This document shows positions 16,007-21,853 of a stretch of 21,853 nt of DNA, piece after piece. This DNA comes from Bacteroidota bacterium (lineage in GTDB: Bacteria; Bacteroidota; Bacteroidia; NS11-12g; UBA955): positions 1-21,853 of the forward strand of contig VMCP01000182.1 of assembly GCA_008081305.1 (NCBI GenBank), written 5' to 3'. The notes under the pieces were generated by a model. That model did no database searches and was not told the origin of the DNA. It worked only from the letters and a program-made list of their open reading frames with translations. Each line of letters begins with the position of its first letter. Positions within the stretch are counted from its first letter, which is position 1. Position numbers and translations under genes: made by a program.

Positions 16007-16074
16007 CCGAATTAAAAGGCGACAGAAGTGCGTTGGCCAACTTGGCTAATGAGTTGTTATAATTCGGCGTTTTT
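16007..16074 (+). terminator. Possible structured 3' end of the receptor transcript
   Basis: The perfect 8-bp repeat CCGAATTA (16007-16014) / TAATTCGG (16060-16067) encloses a 10-bp palindrome GTTGGCCAAC (16032-16041) and is followed by CGTTTTT. A branched hairpin ending in a five-T run would fit a terminator, but the outer stem is AT-rich and its loop long. It occupies most of the 235-nt gap between the receptor gene and yebC, in which I see no gene. Confidence 0.35.
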
Positions 16075-16194
16075 AAATTTGATTGTAAAATCCCAATCCA
16101 ATAGGTATTGCTAAAAGAGCATGATTCCGGCCATTATTGTAAATCCATAAAATGGATAAGAATTGATTTTTCCATTCGCAATCAGAAAAAACAA

Positions 16195-16202
16195 TAATTT
16201 TG
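16195..16202 (+). promoter_or_regulatory. Putative -7 box of yebC
   Basis: TAATTTTG is a perfect TAnnTTTG ending 5 nt before the ATG at 16208. No good -33 box is visible. It also shows that the longer frame starting with TTG at 16163 is not used. Confidence 0.5.
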
Positions 16203-16207
16203 CGGCA

Positions 16208-16924
16208 ATGGGAAGAATGTTCGAAAAACGCAAGCATAAGATGTTTGCACGTTATGATCGGATGGCTAAACAATTTACCAAACTAGGTAAGGAAATAGCA
16301 ATAGCGGTAAAAATGGGAGGGGAAAACCCTGAGTACAATCCTCGCTTGCGTGTGGCTATGCAAAACGCAAAGACCGTGAACATGCCCAAAGACCGTGTGG
16401 AAGCCGCTATCAAACGCGCTTTAAGTAAAACGGAGGGTGATTATGAAGAAGTGCGCTATGAAGGATATGCCCCTCATGGAATTGGTGTTATTGTTGAGAC
16501 TGCTACAGATAATCCCACCAGGACGGTAGCAAATGTTAGAATGCACTTTAATAAGTCCGGCGGCTCTTTAGGAAAAACAGGTTCGCTCGACTTCAATTTT
16601 ACCCGTAAGGGAGTGTTTAAAATTTCAAAAGCAAATTTAGAAGGAAAGGACCTTGATGAGTTTGAATTAGAACTTATCGATTTCGGATTGGATGATTTTG
16701 CCATCGATGAAGAAGAGGTTTACGTATATTCAGGCTTCAATGACTTTGGTACCATGCAAAAAGCGTTAGAAGAAATGAATATTGAGGTGAGTAATGCCGA
16801 ACTTCAATACATTCCTAATTCATACGTGGAGTTGACTTCTGAACAGGCAGAAGAAATTTTGAACCTCGTTGAAAAACTAGAAGGTGATGACGACGTTCAA
16901 AACGTCTACCATAACCTAAATTAA
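16208..16924 (+). CDS. YebC/TACO1-family protein
   Basis: The 238-residue product starts MGRMFEKRKHKMFARYDRMA, the Bacteroidota version of the YebC N-terminus, and holds the family blocks NPRLRVAMQNAKTVNMPKDRVEAAIKRA split over about 41-68, EGYAPHGIGVIVETATDNPTRT near 80-101, and GGSLGKTGSLDFNF near 112-125. YebC proteins were long listed as DNA-binding transcriptional regulators. Later work on bacterial YebC and mitochondrial TACO1 points to a ribosome-associated factor relieving stalls at proline-rich stretches, so either label is defensible. The C-terminal third is acidic. A TTG-initiated extension from 16163 is rejected because it crosses the -7 box and lacks family similarity. Its stop shares the TTAA at 16921-16924 with the opposing gene. 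Confidence 0.95.
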   Translation: MGRMFEKRKHKMFARYDRMAKQFTKLGKEIAIAVKMGGENPEYNPRLRVAMQNAKTVNMPKDRVEAAIKRALSKTEGDYEEVRYEGYAPHGIGVIVETATDNPTRTVANVRMHFNKSGGSLGKTGSLDFNFTRKGVFKISKANLEGKDLDEFELELIDFGLDDFAIDEEEVYVYSGFNDFGTMQKALEEMNIEVSNAELQYIPNSYVELTSEQAEEILNLVEKLEGDDDVQNVYHNLN

Positions 16925-18087
16925 TCTTTAGGACAAGTAGGGCATTCGTAATCGTATTTGGTTGGGAAATCTGCCTTTACCCAAATATACTGTTCGGGGT
17001 TTCTCGGATCGTTAGATACAATTCGGATACCAATTGACTTTTTACCGGTTTTAGTAACGGTATCAAATCGGAAATCAAGTGCTTTTGTTTCCCCTGCTTC
17101 GAGTGTCGCATTATTGTACTCCAGTCGTATGCAAGGGCAATCAGGATTCATTTGGTGGATGATAAGGGGTTTCTTTCCCGTGTTTTTCAAACTGAAAGAT
17201 CCGTTGAGAAAACCGCCTGAACGTTGTTTCCCAAAATCGATAGAGCCTTCTTTGATTTCTAATTTCTGAGCCCTTTTCAATTGTCGTTTGCTCATTTCTG
17301 GGAAATATTGCTTTCTCTGATAACTTACACGTAAACTAGCCATTGGGGTTCCTCTATTATTTGATTGAATTGCCAATTCAAATTCGCCATATCCGTATCC
17401 TGGTGCTGTTGTCCCATCAAGGGTTACTTTTATTTTTCCAACTTCACCTGGTTCCAATGATTTGGGTACTTCAACCGTAGCATACTTTGGAAGCCTGTGT
17501 GGGACCATTACATTTAAATAGGAAGTATAATCTGAGGAGTTAATGACGCGAATTTCTTTGGTGGTTGTTTCGTTATCATATAGGGGTTCAAAACTCACAT
17601 TCACTCGCTCAAAGTCTAATCTACCCAAATTGGGAATTTTGAAATTATTGGGTATTGGCTTTGGTTTTACAACGACACCTTTGATTGCAAGAAATTGTAT
17701 GGGACTAACAGGAGAGTTGGTGTAGACTGTGAGGGTTTTATCAAATTTTCCGATACGATTTGTTGTTTCGTATCGAGCATCTACAAAACCAAATTCACCA
17801 GGTTGAATGCTGTCTTGGCTCCAAGTAGGAGAGGTGCAACCACAACTAGATTCTACTTTATTAACGAGAACTGCACGATCGGTTAGGTTTCTAAATCGAA
17901 ATCGGTGGGTGGCAAACTTCATACTTTCTTTCAATTCGCCAAAGTTGAATTCGCGTTCGTCAAACACAACGCCTTTACGTCCCTCTGGTGTATCCTGAGC
18001 GATGAGATCTGTGATACTGACAGATAGGATAATAAGAGCAATTATGGTTGTTCGAATATGGATATGTGATAGGATAGGGTTCTTCAT
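16921..18087 (-). CDS. Exported protein with two DUF1573 domains and a C-terminal CxxC
   Basis: The 388-residue product has an N-terminal hydrophobic export signal (about residues 10-31, ending LIAQ-D). Two DUF1573 immunoglobulin-like domains flank a middle beta region. The first (about 38-140) has FDEREFNFG and the signature SSCGCT (81-85). The second (about 280-375) has IDFGKQRSGG and the equivalent PDCPCI (316-320). The protein ends YDYECPTCPKD with a CxxC (C382, C385). DUF1573 is widespread in Bacteroidota exported proteins; no biochemical role is settled, and similarity to PapD-like/ASPM folds suggests protein binding. The paired cysteines could form disulfides or bind metal. It stands alone on the minus strand, tail to tail with yebC and head to head with the ribosomal operon. 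Confidence 0.85.
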   Translation of the reverse strand: MKNPILSHIHIRTTIIALIILSVSITDLIAQDTPEGRKGVVFDEREFNFGELKESMKFATHRFRFRNLTDRAVLVNKVESSCGCTSPTWSQDSIQPGEFGFVDARYETTNRIGKFDKTLTVYTNSPVSPIQFLAIKGVVVKPKPIPNNFKIPNLGRLDFERVNVSFEPLYDNETTTKEIRVINSSDYTSYLNVMVPHRLPKYATVEVPKSLEPGEVGKIKVTLDGTTAPGYGYGEFELAIQSNNRGTPMASLRVSYQRKQYFPEMSKRQLKRAQKLEIKEGSIDFGKQRSGGFLNGSFSLKNTGKKPLIIHQMNPDCPCIRLEYNNATLEAGETKALDFRFDTVTKTGKKSIGIRIVSNDPRNPEQYIWVKADFPTKYDYECPTCPKD

Positions 18088-18139
18088 ATATAAGGTATCA
18101 GAAAGACGCTACTAATTCATAAGTAGTTGCATCGAATCT

Positions 18140-18147
18140 CAAAAATA
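18140..18147 (-). promoter_or_regulatory. Possible -7 box of the DUF1573 gene
   Basis: TATTTTTG on the minus strand fits TAnnTTTG and would give a leader of about 45-50 nt. A weaker TACCTTAT sits right before the ATG. Neither has a clear -33 partner, so the choice is open. Confidence 0.3.
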
Positions 18148-18181
18148 AACATCGTTTTATGAAACCATATGATCTTACCCT

Positions 18182-18193
18182 TCGCAATTGCGA
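18182..18193. repeat. 12-bp perfect palindrome TCGCAATTGCGA
   Basis: It is self-complementary over 12 bases and lies about 70 bp upstream of the rpsL promoter, between two divergent genes. It could be a binding site for a dimeric regulator or a chance event. Confidence 0.35.
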
Positions 18194-18259
18194 TTTATTC
18201 GGTAAAAATGGTCAAAACGGGGCATCGGTGAAAAAACATGCTTTTTTTTCTATAGTGTA

Positions 18260-18290
18260 TTGATTTTGAGAAAAGAAAAGTGTAATTTTG
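18260..18290 (+). promoter_or_regulatory. Putative promoter of the str/S10 operon
   Basis: TTG at 18260-18262 is followed after 20 nt by TAATTTTG (18283-18290), a perfect -7 box. Unlike most genes in this window it lies 21 nt before the start codon, leaving a leader of perhaps 15 nt that holds GGGAAAAAAT just before the ATG. The region between the boxes is A-rich. Confidence 0.6.
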
Positions 18291-18311
18291 CCGTCCTTTT
18301 TGGGAAAAAAT

Positions 18312-18689
18312 ATGCCTACTATTCAACAATTAATTAGAAAAGGACGCAAGGAGATGGATACTAAAAGTAAGTCTCCTGCTTTGGACTCGTGTCCTCAGAG
18401 AAGGGGAGTTTGTACCCGTGTATATACCACTACGCCGAAGAAGCCTAATTCGGCTTTGAGAAAGGTAGCTCGTGTTCGTTTGACCAACGGAAAAGAAGTG
18501 AATGCTTACATCCCTGGTGAAGGTCACAACTTACAAGAGCACAGTATTGTATTGGTACGTGGAGGAAGGGTTAAAGACCTTCCAGGTGTTCGTTACCATA
18601 TTGTACGCGGTGCATTGGATACCGCTGGTGTTGAAGGTAGAAACCAGAGAAGAAGTAAGTACGGAACCAAAAAGCCTAAAAAAGGATAA
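18312..18689 (+). CDS. rpsL: 30S ribosomal protein S12
   Basis: S12 sits at the decoding centre of the small subunit. The product is 125 residues starting MPTIQQLIRKGR. The decoding loop TPKKPNSALRK (41-51) has lysine at 43 and VKDLPGV (87-93) has lysine at 88; both are the wild-type residues, so no classical streptomycin-resistance substitution is encoded. D89, the RimO methylthiolation site in E. coli, is also present. The frame opens at a TTG at 18288, but that codon is inside the -7 box; ATG 18312 is the real start. It is the first gene of the operon, with 14 nt to rpsG. Confidence 0.98.
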   Translation: MPTIQQLIRKGRKEMDTKSKSPALDSCPQRRGVCTRVYTTTPKKPNSALRKVARVRLTNGKEVNAYIPGEGHNLQEHSIVLVRGGRVKDLPGVRYHIVRGALDTAGVEGRNQRRSKYGTKKPKKG

Positions 18690-18703
18690 GACATTAGAAT
18701 ATC

Positions 18704-19174
18704 ATGAGAAAGTCGCGCGCTAAAAAACGTCATTTAACTCCAGACCCTCGTTTTAACGACGAGTTGGTTACTCGTTTTGTAAACGGGATGATGTTGGACG
18801 GTAAGAAATCTACTTCTTTGAAGATTTTTTACTCTGCCATCGATATTGTTGGAAAGAAGATAGAAGAAGAACCAGGTATTGAGACATGGCGTAAAGCTAT
18901 GAACAATGTAATGCCATCTGTAGAAGTAAAGGCGCGCCGTGTAGGTGGTGCAACTTTCCAGATCCCTACAGAAATTCCTCAGAAGCGTAAAGTAGCTCAG
19001 GGAATGAAGTGGTTGATTGGTTACGCTCGTAAGCGCAACGAAAAGAGTATGCCTGAAAAGTTGGCAGCAGAAATCATCGCAGCATCAAAGAGTGAGGGAG
19101 CTGCAGTGAAAAAGAAAGAAGATACTCACAAAATGGCAGAAGCAAACAAAGCATTCTCACACTTTAGAGCTTAA
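18704..19174 (+). CDS. rpsG: 30S ribosomal protein S7
   Basis: S7 organises the 3' major domain of 16S rRNA and contacts E-site tRNA. The product is 156 residues, full length, with RKSRAKKRHLTPDPRF at the start, FVNGMMLDGKKSTSLKIFY near 26-44, and KARRVGGATFQIPTEIP near 77-93. The spacer to rpsL is only 14 nt, so the long rpsL-rpsG intercistronic S7-binding structure used for autoregulation in E. coli cannot exist here in the same form. The gap to fusA is 5 nt. Confidence 0.98.
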   Translation: MRKSRAKKRHLTPDPRFNDELVTRFVNGMMLDGKKSTSLKIFYSAIDIVGKKIEEEPGIETWRKAMNNVMPSVEVKARRVGGATFQIPTEIPQKRKVAQGMKWLIGYARKRNEKSMPEKLAAEIIAASKSEGAAVKKKEDTHKMAEANKAFSHFRA

Positions 19175-19179
19175 TCTAA

Positions 19180-21276
19180 ATGGCACGCGATTTAAAATTC
19201 ACTAGAAACATTGGTATTGCTGCTCACATTGACGCAGGTAAAACAACGACTACAGAGCGTATTCTTTACTACGCTGGTGTAAATCATAAAATTGGTGAGG
19301 TTCACGATGGTGGTGCAACCATGGACTGGATGGAGCAAGAGCAGGAACGTGGAATCACGATTACCTCTGCGGCCACAACAGTTTTCTGGAATTACCGAGA
19401 TAAGAAATACCATATTAATATTATCGATACTCCAGGTCACGTTGACTTTACGGTAGAGGTGAATCGTTCACTTCGTGTATTAGACGGACTTGTATTTTTA
19501 TTTAGTTCAGTGGATGGTGTTGAGCCACAATCTGAAACAAACTGGCGTTTGGCCGATAACTATAATGTTCCTAGAATAGGTTTCGTTAACAAAATGGACC
19601 GTTCTGGAGCTGATTTCTTGAATGTGGTTAGTCAGGTTAAATCCATGCTTGGGAGTAACGCAGTTCCTTTACAGCTTCCTATCGGAGCTGAAGATAAATT
19701 CCGTGGGGTAGTTGATTTGATCAATTTCCGTGGAATCGTTTGGAATGAAGATGATTTCGGAATGACGTTCGAGGAGATCGATATTCCTGAAGATATGGTT
19801 GCTGAAGCTGAAGAGTGGCGTGAGAAGTTACTAGAGGCAGTATCTGAATACGATGATACCATCATGGAGAAGTTCTTTGAAGATCCAGGCAGTATCACTG
19901 AACGTGAGATTCTTGATTGTCTTCGTAAGGCGGTTATCGATTTGAAAATCGTACCCATGATGTGTGGTTCTGCGTTCAAAAACAAAGGTGTGCAGACCAT
20001 GTTGGATATGGTTATGGAGTTGATGCCAAGTCCTTTGGATGTTGAAGATATCCAAGGAACTCATCCTGATACAGAAGAGCCGGTCACACGCAAGCCAAGT
20101 TACGATGAGCCGTTTTCTGCATTGGCATTTAAAATCGCAACAGATCCTTTCGTTGGACGTTTGTGTTTTATCCGTGCTTATTCAGGTAAGTTGGATGCCG
20201 GTTCTTATGTGAAGAATATGCGTACCGGTAATAAAGAGAGAATATCCCGTATTTTCCAAATGCACGCGAACAAGCAGAATTCGATTGAGTTCTTGGGTGC
20301 TGGTGATATAGGTGCTGCGGTTGGATTTAAGGATATCAAGACTGGAGACACACTTTGCGATGAAAAGAATCTGATTGTATTGGAAAGCATGGTTTTTCCA
20401 GATCCAGTAATTGGTTTGGCAATTGAACCAAAAACACAAGCAGACACAGATAAGTTAGGTATGGCTTTGGCTAAGTTAGCAGAAGAGGATCCTACCTTTA
20501 AAGTTCATACTGATGACGAAACAGGTCAAACGGTGATTTCTGGAATGGGTGAGCTTCACCTAGATATTATTGTTGATCGTTTGAAGCGTGAGTTTAAAGT
20601 TGAGTGTAATCAAGGAGCTCCTCAGGTTAACTACAAGGAGGCTATTACACGTAACAATACCCACCGTGAAACATACAAGAAGCAAACAGGTGGTCGCGGT
20701 AAATTCGCAGATATCCAGTTTGAAATAGGACCAGCAGATGAAGATTGGAAAGGTGAAGGTTTACAATTCGTAAATGAAATCGTAGGTGGATCTATTCCAA
20801 AAGAATATATTCCTTCTGTAGAGAAAGGCTTCAAAGCGGCTATGCAGAACGGAATCCTAGCAGGTTATACAATCGACAGTATGAAGGTTCGTTTATTTGA
20901 TGGTTCGTTCCACCCAGTGGATTCGGATTCGTTATCATTCGAAGTTGCTGCAAAGCAAGGTTTCCGTGAAGCTGCAAAGAGCTGTGGTCCAATTTTACTT
21001 GAACCAATCATGAAGCTTGAGGTTGTTACTCCAGATGAGAACACGGGTGATGTTATGGGTGACCTTAACCGTCGTCGTGGTCAAATGGAGGGAATGGATG
21101 AAAGAGCTGGCGCACAAGTTGTGAAAGCAAAAGTTCCTTTGTCTGAAATGTTTGGATATGTTACATCCTTGAGAACCATTACTTCTGGTCGTGCGAATAG
21201 TACAATGGAATTCAGTCATTATGCTGAAACCCCTAAGAATATCGCTGACGAGGTTTTGAAAAAGGTTAACGGTTAA
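19180..21276 (+). CDS. fusA: Translation elongation factor G
   Basis: EF-G drives translocation on the ribosome with GTP. The product is 698 residues, the full family length. GTPase motifs are intact: AHIDAGKTTT (15-24), RGITI (57-61), DTPGHVDF (83-90) and NKMD (137-140). The later domains follow, with GELHLDIIVDRLKREF near 457-472 in domain III, GRGKFADIQFEIGPA near 505-519 in domain IV, and GDVMGDLNRRRGQMEGM near 624-640 in domain V. Its place between rpsG and rpsJ marks it as the main EF-G, not an EF-G2 paralogue. tuf, which follows fusA in E. coli, is absent; 20 nt later rpsJ begins. Confidence 0.98.
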   Translation: MARDLKFTRNIGIAAHIDAGKTTTTERILYYAGVNHKIGEVHDGGATMDWMEQEQERGITITSAATTVFWNYRDKKYHINIIDTPGHVDFTVEVNRSLRVLDGLVFLFSSVDGVEPQSETNWRLADNYNVPRIGFVNKMDRSGADFLNVVSQVKSMLGSNAVPLQLPIGAEDKFRGVVDLINFRGIVWNEDDFGMTFEEIDIPEDMVAEAEEWREKLLEAVSEYDDTIMEKFFEDPGSITEREILDCLRKAVIDLKIVPMMCGSAFKNKGVQTMLDMVMELMPSPLDVEDIQGTHPDTEEPVTRKPSYDEPFSALAFKIATDPFVGRLCFIRAYSGKLDAGSYVKNMRTGNKERISRIFQMHANKQNSIEFLGAGDIGAAVGFKDIKTGDTLCDEKNLIVLESMVFPDPVIGLAIEPKTQADTDKLGMALAKLAEEDPTFKVHTDDETGQTVISGMGELHLDIIVDRLKREFKVECNQGAPQVNYKEAITRNNTHRETYKKQTGGRGKFADIQFEIGPADEDWKGEGLQFVNEIVGGSIPKEYIPSVEKGFKAAMQNGILAGYTIDSMKVRLFDGSFHPVDSDSLSFEVAAKQGFREAAKSCGPILLEPIMKLEVVTPDENTGDVMGDLNRRRGQMEGMDERAGAQVVKAKVPLSEMFGYVTSLRTITSGRANSTMEFSHYAETPKNIADEVLKKVNG

Positions 21277-21296
21277 TAAGAATTAGAATAACTACA

Positions 21297-21605
21297 ATGG
21301 TTAGTCAGAAAATAAGAATCAAGTTAAAGTCTTTCGATCACAATCTGTTGGATAAATCAGCAGAGAAGATCGTAAAGGCGGTACGCACGACAGGGGTAGT
21401 AGTGAGTGGACCCGTGCCTCTACCAACACGCAAAAAGATATTCACTGTTTTGCGTTCTCCACACGTTAATAAGAAAGCACGTGAGCAGTTTCAATACTGT
21501 ACTTACCAGCGTCTTATTGATATTTTTAATGGTTCAACAAAAACCGTAGACGCACTTATGAAGATTGAACTTCCTAGTGGTGTTGAGGTTGAAATTAAAT
21601 TGTAA
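21297..21605 (+). CDS. rpsJ: 30S ribosomal protein S10 (NusE)
   Basis: S10 is part of the small-subunit head and doubles as NusE in transcription antitermination. The product is 102 residues, normal length, with IRIKLKSFDHNLLDKSAEKI (6-25), GPVPLPTRKKIFTVLRSPHV and REQFQYCTYQRLIDI. Its position 20 nt after fusA shows that the str and S10 operons are fused, an arrangement I recall for Bacteroidota. Confidence 0.98.
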   Translation: MVSQKIRIKLKSFDHNLLDKSAEKIVKAVRTTGVVVSGPVPLPTRKKIFTVLRSPHVNKKAREQFQYCTYQRLIDIFNGSTKTVDALMKIELPSGVEVEIKL

Positions 21606-21610
21606 GAAAA

Positions 21611-21853
21611 ATGAACGGTTTAATTGGTAAAAAGTTGGGTATGACTAGTCTGTTTGATGCAAACGGAAAGCGTGTTGCTTGTACCGTTGTTGAGGCAGGA
21701 CCATGTGTTGTTACTCAGGTTAAGACATTAGAAAAAGACGGATACAACGCTATTCAGATGGCTTATGGTGATAAAAAGGAGCGTCGTGCTTCTGGTGCTG
21801 CCAAAGGTCATGCGGCAAAGGCAAAGACAAATCCGAAGTATAAAATGGTTGAG
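21611..21853 (+). CDS. rplC: 50S ribosomal protein L3 (3' part outside window)
   Basis: The first 81 codons are present, starting MNGLIGKKLGMTSLFDANGK five bases after the rpsJ stop, and continuing VACTVVEAGPCVVTQVKT to NPKYKMVE at the edge. L3 helps shape the peptidyl-transferase region of 23S rRNA. The full protein is about 205 residues, so roughly 60 per cent lies beyond the window, presumably followed by the rest of the S10 cluster. Confidence 0.96.
   Translation, partial: MNGLIGKKLGMTSLFDANGKRVACTVVEAGPCVVTQVKTLEKDGYNAIQMAYGDKKERRASGAAKGHAAKAKTNPKYKMVE

Larger units (their letters stand above)
18088..18311. other. Intergenic region between the DUF1573 gene and rpsL
   Basis: This 224-nt gap holds the rpsL promoter at its right end. 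It also contains a perfect 12-bp palindrome (18182-18193), an A6-CATGC-T8 run at 18231-18249, and on the minus strand a TATTTTTG box (18140-18147), 52 nt upstream of the DUF1573 ATG. No open reading frame or RNA gene is recognised. Confidence 0.6.

Noticed and set aside
16163..16207. TTG start giving YebC 15 extra residues
   Set aside because: The extension covers the TAATTTTG box and the family begins MGR at 16208.
18231..18249. Poly-T stretch as an intrinsic terminator
   Set aside because: No rightward gene ends upstream of it and the stem is AT-only; it is more likely promoter-proximal A/T-rich DNA.
18288..18311. TTG start giving S12 eight extra residues
   Set aside because: The TTG lies in the TAATTTTG promoter box; S12 always begins near MPTIQQL.
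19192..20447. Several antisense open frames of 77-122 codons inside fusA
   Set aside because: They lie wholly within a strongly conserved gene, have no family similarity, and are expected shadows of its codon bias.
1..21853. Search by eye for CRISPR arrays, tRNA or rRNA genes, insertion sequences, phage genes, toxin-antitoxin or defence genes
   Set aside because: None seen: no regularly spaced repeats, no transposase or integrase, and nearly all sequence is covered by assigned genes with gaps below 300 bp.

Overview
The window is an ordinary chromosomal stretch of a member of the Bacteroidota, most likely a Flavobacteriales-type marine or aquatic lineage; the genus cannot be assigned from sequence alone. 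The case rests on gldG/gldF/gldA gliding-type ABC transporter genes, a PorQ gene of the type IX secretion system (T9SS) joined to cmk, a Bacteroidota-style YebC and S12, promoter boxes of the TAnnTTTG type in place of an Escherichia coli -10, almost no recognisable Shine-Dalgarno sequences, and a str operon that runs straight from fusA into rpsJ and rplC without tuf.

Layout. Positions 1-3999 are read leftward: ribF, an M23 metallopeptidase, then gldA-gldF-gldG (gldG is cut by the window edge). At about 4000-4039 a 39-bp divergent promoter region separates ribF from the rightward genes porQ, cmk and tpiA, which end at a good intrinsic terminator. Next comes a rightward 4.5-kb gene for a 1510-residue secreted protein of unknown function. 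It meets the leftward pair thiolase-truA tail to tail, with both stop codons inside one TTAA. A second divergent region near 13100 launches the thiolase leftward and, rightward, a small membrane-anchored protein plus a TonB-dependent receptor of the haem/siderophore type. yebC follows and again meets a leftward gene (a secreted double-DUF1573 protein) in a shared TTAA. From 18260 onward is the str/S10 ribosomal operon: rpsL, rpsG, fusA, rpsJ and the start of rplC.

How the genes relate. Most are housekeeping (FMN/FAD synthesis, CMP phosphorylation, glycolysis, pseudouridylation, translation). The cell-envelope theme is strong: Gld ABC transporter, PorQ, M23 endopeptidase, TonB-dependent receptor, DUF1573 protein and the giant unknown protein. 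I found no mobile element, CRISPR, RNA gene, phage gene or defence cassette. No genuinely new multi-gene system is visible. The best leads are the uncharacterised 1510-residue envelope protein and the repeated placement of a TAnnTTTG-like box 4-8 nt before start codons (ATG or GTG). If those boxes are promoters, much of the gene set is transcribed as leaderless or nearly leaderless mRNA. Starts were chosen partly on that pattern and on family alignments from memory; no database search was run.
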